Shown here: one piece after another, positions 6,537-13,728 of the stretch
Numbering within the stretch: position 1 is the first letter of the stretch
Layout: every line of letters starts with the position of its first letter
Assembly (NCBI GenBank): GCA_946408305.1
Contig: CAMJRQ010000004.1
Coordinates: 1-13,772, forward strand
Direction: 5' to 3'
Length of the DNA stretch: 13,772 bases
Origin: an uncultured Prevotellaceae bacterium
GTDB lineage: Bacteria > Bacteroidota > Bacteroidia > Bacteroidales > Bacteroidaceae
Program-made: the position numbers and the translations under genes
Notes under the pieces: model-generated
Told to the model about the DNA's origin: nothing
Seen by the model: only the letters and a program-made list of their open reading frames with translations
The model's database searches: none

Positions 6537-7745
6537 CTATTCTATGATTCCGTCGCGGCGCATTTCTTCTTCCGTGGGCCATCCTGAGGGCTTCTCGAGC
6601 GTGGCACCCCAGAAGGGGTCGGTGCAGTCGAGCGTCCAGGGCGCGGCCCACTTGTCAGAGGAGGTGTGCGAGGTGTGGATGTGGAGCCTGAAGCCCATCG
6701 CGAAGAGCTCGTACGGCGAATACGCTTTCGTCATTTCGAAGCTCAGGTCCGTCGCTTGCCGCTGGGGCTTGTAGACAACCTCGGAGCGTGGTATGCTGAT
6801 AATTCGGTGGCCTATCTCACCGCTGAAACCCACGAATCCGACCACCGCGGTGGTGCCCTCCTGGCAGTGCATGTTGGTGGGCATTTCGTTGGGCATGGGG
6901 CTGAAGATGCCACCCATCTGCGACGACTGCCGTTGCTGCAGTTCGATGTACTCGAGCTCCTGCCGCGTGATGGCGCGCTGATAGACGCGGGCATAATAGT
7001 GGGTGTTGAGCCTGTTGTCCTTGTGGCCGAAGGAATAGAGCAGCTTCTTGCGAATCACGCCGTCGCGGAAATCGGCCGCCGCGCCATACGTCCGCCGAGT
7101 GCCAGGGCTCTGACAATAGCCGTGGTTGGTGCGCTCCTCGGGCGGGATGAACACATAGGGAGAGGACGCTCCGAGCATCGGCTCGAAGCGATAAGCGGCC
7201 TCGAAGGGCGTGGTCACCTCCCAGTATTCGTCGGCCCACCAGGCATAGTATCTCTCCTGGCCGCCGGATTCCCCGGCCGCGCTCACCATGATGCTTATCT
7301 CCAGATCGTCTTCGTCCTGCTCGTAGGAGAGCGAATCGATGGGCATGGCGTCGAGCGGGTGCTGCGGTTGCGAGACGAACACCTCACCGTCGAGTTCCAC
7401 GCGCAGCCAGTAGAGCTTTGCGGGGTCGAGCCTTCCCACCTTCACGGTGTAGAAGCCGCCTGACGCCTGCGAATTTCTTACGGTAGCCTCCACCGGGCCG
7501 TCCTCGCTCTCCACGCTGACCACGGCATTTCGCTCCGCCACGAAATAGTAGGACGTGCGGTAGTCGTCCAGCGCCATGGTGTGTGTGATGCTAATCCGCC
7601 CCTCGGCATTGGAACAGATATACCCGTCCACCACCAGCCTGCGCGTGTCTTCGTCGGGCAGCTGGGCATCAAACTCCTCCACGCAGCCGTGCAGGGCCAT
7701 CAGGCCGGCGAGCCACAGGAGGGCGATGAACGCATGTCTTTTCAT
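6537..7745 (-). CDS. DUF4249 family lipoprotein
   Basis: The protein has 402 residues and fits the DUF4249 family, lipoproteins encoded beside TonB-dependent receptors in Bacteroidota. The lipobox is LHGC with the lipidated cysteine at 21. The family's start pattern is clear after it: a short acidic segment, then RRLVVDGYI (36-44) and a beta-rich region. The C-terminal half contains ARVYQRAITRQELEYIELQQ, then GGIFSPMPNEMPTN and GTTAVVGFVGFSG, also typical of the family. The molecular role is unknown, and association with the receptor at the outer membrane is inferred. It begins three bases after the receptor stop codon, so translation is probably coupled. Confidence 0.85.
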   Translation of the reverse strand: MKRHAFIALLWLAGLMALHGCVEEFDAQLPDEDTRRLVVDGYICSNAEGRISITHTMALDDYRTSYYFVAERNAVVSVESEDGPVEATVRNSQASGGFYTVKVGRLDPAKLYWLRVELDGEVFVSQPQHPLDAMPIDSLSYEQDEDDLEISIMVSAAGESGGQERYYAWWADEYWEVTTPFEAAYRFEPMLGASSPYVFIPPEERTNHGYCQSPGTRRTYGAAADFRDGVIRKKLLYSFGHKDNRLNTHYYARVYQRAITRQELEYIELQQRQSSQMGGIFSPMPNEMPTNMHCQEGTTAVVGFVGFSGEIGHRIISIPRSEVVYKPQRQATDLSFEMTKAYSPYELFAMGFRLHIHTSHTSSDKWAAPWTLDCTDPFWGATLEKPSGWPTEEEMRRDGIIE

Positions 7746-7748
7746 CGG

Positions 7749-10583
7749 TCAGAACTTTATGTTGTACGAGACGAAGGGGATGGGAGCTCCGAAGATGGAG
7801 AGCTTGTATCCCTGCACGTCCATTTGGCTTTCATAATAGATGGAATACACGTTGCGCCGCCCCGTCAGGTTGTACACGCCCAGCGACAGCCAGCTGTGGG
7901 TCTTGGCCGTCCGACGGTGTGTGGGCTCCACGTTCATCGAGAAGTCCATGCGGAAGTAGTCGGGCATTCGGTAGCCGTTGCGCTTGGTGTAGTAGGGTAT
8001 CACCTTCTGGAGCTCGCTGTTGTAGTATTTCCCGGCGGGCAGTGTGGTGGGACGTCCGGTGCTGTAGTCCACGTTGAGCGACACGCTGACGCGGCGTGTG
8101 AACCGATAGTTGCCCACAAACTTCAGCTCGTGGGGGCGGTCGTGCTCGGCCGGATACCAGGCTCCGCCATTCACGGGCAGGTCGGTACGCTTGTCGTGCT
8201 GACGCAGGAAGGTGCGCGAGAAGCTGTAGGAGACCCACCCGTTCAGCTTTCCCGAGGGTTTGCGCAGCTGCACCTCCAGCCCGTAGGCCTGGCCCTGTGT
8301 CGACACCACGTCGTCCTCTATCCGGCGGTTCATCACCAGCCGCGCTCCGCTGCGATACGTCAGATAGTCCGCCATGCGTTTGTAATACACCTCGCCCGAG
8401 AGCTCGCACCGGTGGTCGAAGAGCCAGGTGTAGTATCCGGCTGCCACTTGTGCCCCGCGCTGCGGCTTGAGGGCCGCATTGCTGAGCATCCAGGTGTCGG
8501 TGGGTGCCATGATGACGGTGTTTGACACCTTATGTATATACTGGTGCATGGTGTTGAGCCCCAGCTTGAGCGACGAGCGGTCGTTCAGCGCATAGCTGCC
8601 CGAGAAGCGCACCTCGGGGGCAGCATACGTCTTCTCCTTCGTTTGCCGGAACGAGCTGAAGAGGCTCAGGCGCAGTCCGAAGTCGAGCGTCAGGCGGTCG
8701 GTGGCTTTCCACTCCTCCTCGCCGAAGAGGGCCGCCTCGAGTGCCCGCTGCGGGGGTAGCTTGTCGGCACTGGCATAGGAGGCCTCGCCGAGCGGTTCCA
8801 TCTCTCCGGGGCGGAGGTCGTAGTGGAGCAGGTTCCATCCCAATTTCGTAGTAAAGCGCTCGGTGGAAGCCAGCGCGAAGGTGCCGCGCAGGAAGCGCCC
8901 CTCGATGCGCGATTTCAGACGTGCTGCCTCGTACTCCAGCGCCGTGTCGTCGCGGCGGTTGTCGTAGTGGTCGGTGCCGGCCACGATGGTCGACGAGAGG
9001 CGGTCCGTCCAGAATGCTCTCCATTCGAGCGAGCCGTTGGCGTTGGCATAGGCATGCTTGTCGGCCGAGGTGAACGAGAAGCGGTCGTGGCTGTAGTAGC
9101 CGAAGGCTTTCAGGAAGTGGCGGGGGCTGAGCGTCCACGACAGGCAGGCATTCAGGTCGTAGAAGCCGGCCTTGCCGTCGCGGTAGCTGCTGCTCTTGTC
9201 GGCCATGCGCAGCATCCAATCGGAATACGACGTGCGGGCGGCCAGCAGCAGCGAGAGGCGGTTCTTGACGATGGGCAGCTCGAGGGCAACCTTGCTCGTC
9301 AGCAGGCCCAGGCTGACGGAGCCGTGCCAGTGCTGCTTGTCGGCCGTGCGGGCCGACATGTTCATCACCGACGACACACGCCCGCCGTATTCGGCCGGGA
9401 TGCTGCTCTTGTAGAGCTCGGCATCGTTGATGACCTCCGAGTTGAAGGCCGAGAACAGCCCGAACATGTGCATGGGGTTGTAGATGGTGTTGCCACCCAT
9501 GAGGACGAGGTTCTGGTCGGCCGCCCCGCCCCGCACGTTGAATCCCGACGAGGCCTCGCCCATGGTTTTCACTCCTGGCAGCGTCTGCATCATCTTCATC
9601 ACGTCGGCCTCGCCGAATGCCATGGGCACGTTGCGCAGCTGCGCCGGGCGGAACTTCTCCATGCCCATCTGCGGCGCCGTGGTCTTCGACTGGAAGGCCG
9701 ACACCTCCACCTCGGGCAACATGCGATCCTCGGTGAGCGGTTTCAGATGGCTGATGCCGTTGTTGCTGGTGAGGGGTGCCTGTCCGTCGTCGCGCGGCCT
9801 TCCGGTGCCGCCCGGGCGATAGGCTTCGTAGGCTGGAAGGGTCTCGGACAGGGTCTGACGGAGCGAATCGGGCAGCGCCACCGTCGGGGCCTGGGCCACA
9901 CGATGGGCGGCCGGGGCGGTGGGCGCCGGGAGCAGACTGTCGATAAGATGCGTGCAGGCCGCGAGCGACTGGCGGCGGTGCTTGCGCCGGAAGCTCAGGT
10001 GCTGCTCTCCGGCATAGAGGCCGAGCTCCTGGGCCTGCTGCGGATAGAGCCGGCAGAGGTCTTTGAGCTTGCCCACCGGATGCACGCCCCGCTCGTCGCG
10101 GATGAGATATTCCTCCACCAGCTTCAGGCGACGCACGATGCGGTCGTCCTTGATGTGCTCCGTGTCGCGCTCCTTGCTCACGAGGCAGAGCAGCTCCACG
10201 CCCTGGCCGCGCCTCACCACCTGGGCAAAGCGCCCCTGGCAGGGCTCGTAGCGCTGGCCATCGAGCGTGAACCACTCGATGCGGCTGGCATCGGGCAGCA
10301 CCACGAGGCGGCGCTCGGGCGTGGTCACCTCGAGCCGGTGGGCGAAGGCGTCGTAGCGCAGCGCCACGTCGTGATAGACGAGTCCGCCGAAGCACACCTC
10401 GCCCCGCCGGAACTCTGCGTCGGGCAGATAGGGCGACGAGTTCCCGGGGAAAGAGGTCTGCGTGAGCAGCAGCCCCTGAAAGAGCGCAGCGTGGTCACCC
10501 GCCGCCTGCTGATAGTCAGCCACTTGGGCGCGTATGGCGCCGGCCATCAGGCAGCAGGAGAGGAAGAGGATGGTTCTTTTCAA
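7749..10583 (-). CDS. TonB-dependent outer-membrane receptor with unusual N-terminal domain
   Basis: The 944-residue protein imports a ligand across the outer membrane using TonB energy. It starts with TTG at 10583: no in-frame ATG or other start lies between there and the upstream stop, and the next Met (13) would destroy the signal peptide (1-20). Residues about 55-215 form a region with beta-strand and then helical character (FGGLVYHDVALRYDAF at 65-80, VGKLKDLCRLYPQQAQEL at 170-187). It resembles stand-alone Bacteroidota periplasmic proteins and not the usual carboxypeptidase-regulatory-like domain. A proline-rich linker follows (217-290). The plug spans about 290-412 (LPEVEV, LPGVKTMGEASSGFNVRGG at 335-353, AEYGGRVSSVMNMSART). 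The barrel fills the rest and ends in phenylalanine. The substrate is not evident. Confidence 0.9.
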   Translation of the reverse strand: MKRTILFLSCCLMAGAIRAQVADYQQAAGDHAALFQGLLLTQTSFPGNSSPYLPDAEFRRGEVCFGGLVYHDVALRYDAFAHRLEVTTPERRLVVLPDASRIEWFTLDGQRYEPCQGRFAQVVRRGQGVELLCLVSKERDTEHIKDDRIVRRLKLVEEYLIRDERGVHPVGKLKDLCRLYPQQAQELGLYAGEQHLSFRRKHRRQSLAACTHLIDSLLPAPTAPAAHRVAQAPTVALPDSLRQTLSETLPAYEAYRPGGTGRPRDDGQAPLTSNNGISHLKPLTEDRMLPEVEVSAFQSKTTAPQMGMEKFRPAQLRNVPMAFGEADVMKMMQTLPGVKTMGEASSGFNVRGGAADQNLVLMGGNTIYNPMHMFGLFSAFNSEVINDAELYKSSIPAEYGGRVSSVMNMSARTADKQHWHGSVSLGLLTSKVALELPIVKNRLSLLLAARTSYSDWMLRMADKSSSYRDGKAGFYDLNACLSWTLSPRHFLKAFGYYSHDRFSFTSADKHAYANANGSLEWRAFWTDRLSSTIVAGTDHYDNRRDDTALEYEAARLKSRIEGRFLRGTFALASTERFTTKLGWNLLHYDLRPGEMEPLGEASYASADKLPPQRALEAALFGEEEWKATDRLTLDFGLRLSLFSSFRQTKEKTYAAPEVRFSGSYALNDRSSLKLGLNTMHQYIHKVSNTVIMAPTDTWMLSNAALKPQRGAQVAAGYYTWLFDHRCELSGEVYYKRMADYLTYRSGARLVMNRRIEDDVVSTQGQAYGLEVQLRKPSGKLNGWVSYSFSRTFLRQHDKRTDLPVNGGAWYPAEHDRPHELKFVGNYRFTRRVSVSLNVDYSTGRPTTLPAGKYYNSELQKVIPYYTKRNGYRMPDYFRMDFSMNVEPTHRRTAKTHSWLSLGVYNLTGRRNVYSIYYESQMDVQGYKLSIFGAPIPFVSYNIKF

Positions 10584-10612
10584 AACTGGGTGTCGCTTAT
10601 GCTTTCCTTAGG

Positions 10613-11929
10613 TCAGACCTTGGGCAGCTTCCAGGGCTCGCGATAGGGCTTGCAGAGCAGGGCGTCGGCCTCGGCGTCGTGGAACGAGGTGCCGTCCCAG
10701 GTGAGTTTCTTGCCGGTGCGGTAGGCTATGTTGCCCAGCTGGGAGAACTTGGCTATGTGTGCGCCGATGTGGATGTTGGCGTTGCACTTCTCGGGCGTGC
10801 GGGCCTTGATGCACTCGAGGTGGTTCTTGACGTGGAGGTTGAGTCCGCCGCCGCCATACTGTTTGTGGAGCTCCACGGCCTCCATGCGCTGCTTGCCACT
10901 CACATTTTCGGGGATTACCTCCCAGCCGCCGCGGTCGACGACGAGGGTGCCGTTCTCGCCCACGAAGCCCAGTCCGTGGGTGCGGCCGTAGGCTCCGTCG
11001 TTGATGCCAATGGCGTGGTCCCACATGACGGTGAAGCCGTCGAAGGTATAGATGGTCTGCAGGAGGTCGGGCGTCTCGCAGGCGTCGTCGGGATAGCCGA
11101 ACTTGCCGCCCGAGGCCATGACGGAGCGCGGGGCGGTGACGTTCATGCCGTAGAGGGCATAGTCGAGGAGGTGGACTCCCCAGTCGGTCATCAGTCCGCC
11201 GGCATAGTCCCAGAACCAGCGGAAGGTGAAGTGGAAGCGGTTGGGGTTGAAGGGCCTAAGGGGAGCCGGGCCGAGCCACATGTCGTAGTCCACGCCGTCG
11301 GGGGCGGGTCCGTCGGGCTTGACGGGTATGGAGGGACACCATCCCTGGTAGGAGAAGACGCGCACGGTGCGAATCTTGCCCAGCTGTCCGCTGTGGACGA
11401 ACTGCATGGCGTCCTGCCAGTGGGGGTCGCTGCGCTGCCACTGTCCCACCTGCACCACCGTGCCGTAGCGCTCGGCGGCGCGCACCATGATGTTACACTC
11501 CTCGATGCTGTTGCCCAGCGGCTTCTCGCAATAGACATCCTTGCCGGCCTCGCAGGCGGCCACCATCTGCAGGCAGTGCCAGTGGTCGGGCGTGCCCACG
11601 ATGACCACATCGACGTGCTTGTCGTCGATGAGTCGGCGCCAGTCTTTGTAGATGCCCTTGGGCTTGCGACCCTGTATCTTTTCCACGTCGGCGGTGCGCT
11701 TCTCCAGCACGCTCTGGTCCACGTCGCAGAGGGCCACGCACTCCACCTCGGGATTCGTCAGGAACTCCCTCAGGTCGGTAAAGCCCATGCTCCGGCAGCC
11801 TATGAGGCCCACTCCGATTTTGTCGTTAGCACTTTTCTTCTGCCGGCTGGCAGCGCTCACCAGCGTGGGGCTCAGCAACATGCCTGCGCCCATCATGGAT
11901 GATTTGAAGAGGAATTCACGTCGTTCCAT
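10613..11929 (-). CDS. Gfo/Idh/MocA family oxidoreductase with twin-arginine signal
   Basis: The 438-residue protein should oxidise or reduce a sugar or related polyol with NAD(P). The N terminus (RREF at 3-6, hydrophobic stretch 11-27) looks like a Tat signal, which would place the folded, cofactor-loaded enzyme in the periplasm; such signals are frequent in Bacteroidota members. The Rossmann GxGxxG is G39, G41, G44. EKPLGNS (135-141) carries the conserved lysine K136, and DWGVHLLDYA (249-258) has the Asp and His of the active site. The C-terminal alpha/beta domain is intact and the length is normal. It is the first gene of the four-gene operon, 29 bases before the TonB receptor. The substrate is not known. 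Confidence 0.9.
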   Translation of the reverse strand: MERREFLFKSSMMGAGMLLSPTLVSAASRQKKSANDKIGVGLIGCRSMGFTDLREFLTNPEVECVALCDVDQSVLEKRTADVEKIQGRKPKGIYKDWRRLIDDKHVDVVIVGTPDHWHCLQMVAACEAGKDVYCEKPLGNSIEECNIMVRAAERYGTVVQVGQWQRSDPHWQDAMQFVHSGQLGKIRTVRVFSYQGWCPSIPVKPDGPAPDGVDYDMWLGPAPLRPFNPNRFHFTFRWFWDYAGGLMTDWGVHLLDYALYGMNVTAPRSVMASGGKFGYPDDACETPDLLQTIYTFDGFTVMWDHAIGINDGAYGRTHGLGFVGENGTLVVDRGGWEVIPENVSGKQRMEAVELHKQYGGGGLNLHVKNHLECIKARTPEKCNANIHIGAHIAKFSQLGNIAYRTGKKLTWDGTSFHDAEADALLCKPYREPWKLPKV

Positions 11930-11967
11930 AGGTCATTTATTTAGGTTTAGAGATATGTGTTACAGCA

Positions 11968-11999
11968 CAAAGTTAGGGAGAAATTGCATACAATCCAAA
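11968..11999 (-). promoter_or_regulatory. Operon promoter, TTTG-20-TAACTTTG
   Basis: On the minus strand TTTG (11999-11996) and TAACTTTG (11975-11968) are exactly 20 bases apart, an exact match to the Bacteroidota consensus. It lies 38 bases before ATG 11929. It is the only strong promoter seen for the four genes down to 4946, whose gaps are 29, 3 and 22 bases. Confidence 0.8.
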
Positions 12000-12085
12000 C
12001 GTAAGGGGCGAAAAATCTGCATCCGCCGGGCGGAAGAAGCCTCCGGTTTGTAAATGTTCCTTACCTTCTTGTCTCTGCCACCGGA

Positions 12086-12340
12086 AAACAGCCCCCCGGA
12101 AAACGCCGTGCGAAACGATTAGATTCAGTGAGCCACGGTGCGCCGCAATTCAAAATTAAAAATTAAAAAATCGAAAGTGCTTGGAAATCAGCAGTCCTAA
12201 AATTCGGTTTTTCTCGATGAAACCGGTATTTTCTGCGAAGGAGCGCGTTCTTGGGGCCAACGCAACGTGTTGCGTCGGGCAAAACACCACGTTGCGTTGG
12301 CCAAAACCCTTAACCGTTTCGGTTCGGGCTGAACTTCCCG
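12086..12340 (-). repeat. Repeat A, copy 2 (inverted partner of 83-337)
   Basis: It aligns without gaps to the reverse complement of 83-337 (position n pairs with 12423 minus n), 220 of 255 identical. In this copy the inner palindrome is longer: GGCCAACGCAACGTG (12255-12269) and CACGTTGCGTTGGCC (12288-12302) are perfectly complementary over 15 bases around an 18-base loop. No T run follows on either side, so it is not an obvious terminator. Confidence 0.85.
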
Positions 12341-12402
12341 ATAAAATAGGAAGAGTTTTTTGTCGTGAAAAGGTCACATATATAGCCTATCCATGTGCTG
12401 GT
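12341..12402. other. Spacer between repeat A copy 2 and the hairpin module
   Basis: An AT-rich stretch without a supported gene. It holds ATATATAG near 12380 and a short CATGTG, and separates two repeat families. Confidence 0.3.
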
Positions 12403-12503
12403 CGACCCCTTCAGGGTCGCTTCCATGTCGGAGCATTTGTTTTCCGAGGGTGCTCGCAAGCGAGTACCCTCGGTTATTGAAAGGTAGACCGCCTCCAGCG
12501 GTC
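12403..12503 (-). repeat. Three-hairpin module, copy Y
   Basis: Read on the minus strand it has hairpin 1 (GACCGC at 12503-12498 with GCGGTC at 12492-12487), a 15-base spacer, hairpin 2 (about 26 bases at 12471-12446, extended by CC/GG), a 26-base spacer, and hairpin 3 (CGACCC with GGGTCG, 12419-12403). The same order, spacer lengths and partly the same sequence occur in direct reading at 13627-13728. In hairpin 2 one pair is G-T on the plus strand and A-C on the minus strand, which would favour the plus strand if the module acts as RNA. Confidence 0.7.
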
Positions 12504-12563
12504 TTGCATGGATAAGCCCGCTTCGTTCACGCTTACTGCTGTAGGAAATGAGTCTCAACACTG

Positions 12564-12625
12564 GGACGCTGCGCTCGGCGCTTGCGACGCTTCTGCCCGC
12601 GCAGCGGGTGTTGAAGAAAGCGTCC
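12564..12625 (+). repeat. Repeat B, copy 2
   Basis: It is identical to 447-508 except for one base. Here it follows the hairpin module, with a relative of hairpin 1 (12487-12503) on its left, while at the first locus the hairpin-1 relative (about 525-541) is on its right. The parts are therefore shuffled between the two loci. Confidence 0.85.
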
Positions 12626-12647
12626 TTTGGTTGCGATTCTATTGTCC

Positions 12648-12803
12648 CCGAACTTACTCCGTCTCGGAAAAGCTCAAAAAAGTTTTGGCTTTTCTCTCTA
12701 CTTTCCGTAACTCTGGTCTGGACGGCCGAACTTACTCCGTCTCGGAAAAGCTCAAAAAAGTTTTGGCTTTTCACTCGACTTTCCGTAACTTTGCCCTGGA
12801 GAA
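12648..12803 (+). repeat. Tandem 78-bp promoter-bearing repeat
   Basis: Two units (12648-12725 and 12726-12803) match almost completely up to the -7 box and diverge after it. Each contains a run of six A, TTTTGGCTTTT and CTTTCCGTAACT. The first unit has a damaged -7 box (TAACTCTG at 12708-12715) and the second an intact one. Open frames through this region on both strands encode only the translated repeat and are not genes. Confidence 0.85.
12762..12793 (+). promoter_or_regulatory. Promoter of the phosphodiesterase gene, TTTG-20-TAACTTTG
   Basis: TTTG (12762-12765) and TAACTTTG (12786-12793) lie 20 bases apart, an exact consensus match, 31 bases before ATG 12825. The equivalent upstream copy (12684-12715) has TAACTCTG and is probably weaker or inactive. 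Confidence 0.8.
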
Positions 12804-12824
12804 ACCTATAAAACGTATCACGAC

Positions 12825-13601
12825 ATGAAGAAAACAATTCTCATCTTTGCAGCCTCGCTGCTGATGGGTCTGCCCCTGCTGGCGCAGCCCCAGATTGTGG
12901 CCCACCGTGGCTATTGGCGCACGGAGGGCAGTGCCCAGAACTCGCTCACGTCGCTGCAGCGCGCGGCCGACATAGGCTGCTACGGCTCCGAGTTCGACGT
13001 GTGGCTGACGGCCGACGGAGTGCCCGTGGTGTTCCACGACGCCGTATGGGACGGACAGCGCATCGAGGACACCCCCTATGCCCAGCTGATGAGCAAGCGG
13101 CTACCCAACGGCGAGTTCCTGCCCACCCTGCAGCAATACCTGCAGCTCTTCACCCGACTGCCCTACACGCGCGTCATCTTTGAAATCAAGACCCACAAGA
13201 CGCCCGAGCGCAACCGGGCCGTGGCCGAAGTGGGAGTGGAACTGGTGAAGGCTCTGGGACTGGAGGACCGCACGGACTACATCGCCTTCAGCCGCTACGT
13301 CTGCGAGGTGCTCCACGAAATCACGCCGCAGAGCCACATCGCCTATCTGAGCGGCGACCTGACACCGCAGCAGGTGAAGGAGATGGGACTCTCGGGCATC
13401 GACTATCACAAGGATGTCTTCATCAAGCACCCCAACTGGGCCCTGCAGGCCAAGGCTCTGGGGCTCGAGGTGAACGTGTGGACCGTCGACGGCGAGGAGG
13501 ACCTGACCAAGTTTGCCCGCATGAAGGGCATCGACCTCATCACCACCAACGACCCCGAGATGCTGCAGAAGATTCTGCGCACAAAGCCGGAGGGGAAGTA
13601 A
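12825..13601 (+). CDS. Periplasmic glycerophosphodiester phosphodiesterase
   Basis: The 258-residue protein should hydrolyse glycerophosphodiesters, products of phospholipid turnover, to glycerol 3-phosphate and an alcohol. A signal peptide (1-20, cut before Q21) puts it in the periplasm. The TIM-barrel motifs are complete: HRG with H27 and R28, ExD with E56 and D58, second catalytic His in FHD at H71, and FEIK with the third metal ligand E120 and K122. The usual PEN after the HRG is AQN here (37-39), a variant I believe is common in Bacteroidota homologues. The end (EVNVWTVDGEEDL, GIDLITTNDPEML) matches the family. The gene stands alone, with repeat modules on both sides. Confidence 0.93.
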   Translation: MKKTILIFAASLLMGLPLLAQPQIVAHRGYWRTEGSAQNSLTSLQRAADIGCYGSEFDVWLTADGVPVVFHDAVWDGQRIEDTPYAQLMSKRLPNGEFLPTLQQYLQLFTRLPYTRVIFEIKTHKTPERNRAVAEVGVELVKALGLEDRTDYIAFSRYVCEVLHEITPQSHIAYLSGDLTPQQVKEMGLSGIDYHKDVFIKHPNWALQAKALGLEVNVWTVDGEEDLTKFARMKGIDLITTNDPEMLQKILRTKPEGK

Positions 13602-13626
13602 TCCTTATCAGGGAGTCACGGCTCAA

Positions 13627-13728
13627 GGACGCTGGAAGCGTCCAACTTTCGATAACCGAGGGTGCGTGCTCGAGCACGCACCCTCAGTATTAGTAATATG
13701 CCAAAACGAGGCGACCCTAAAGGGGTCG
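13627..13728 (+). repeat. Three-hairpin module, copy X
   Basis: Hairpin 1 is GGACGC (13627-13632) with GCGTCC (13638-13643). A 14-base spacer follows. Hairpin 2 is a perfect 28-base palindrome (13658-13685; half GAGGGTGCGTGCTC). After 26 bases comes hairpin 3, CGACCC (13712-13717) with GGGTCG (13723-13728). Compared with copy Y, two base pairs of hairpin 1 differ on both sides so that pairing is kept. It starts 25 bases after the phosphodiesterase stop. No T run follows any of the stems, so it is not a standard terminator, although it may stabilise the transcript end. Confidence 0.7.

Noticed and set aside
4928..6547. 539-residue open frame on the plus strand, and similar long frames opposite the receptor (8823-10646) and the oxidoreductase (10679-11902)
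   Set aside because: They are antisense to well-supported genes and arise from high GC content. Their composition is Gly, Arg, Ala and His rich without domains.
12310..12837. 175-residue minus-strand open frame with a repeated RVTESREKSQNFFELFRDG segment, and overlapping plus-strand frames
   Set aside because: The protein repeat is only the translation of the 78-bp tandem promoter unit, on either strand.
13658..13685. Perfect 28-base palindrome after the phosphodiesterase gene as a terminator
   Set aside because: No T run follows on either strand, and the palindrome belongs to a module that also occurs upstream of the gene.
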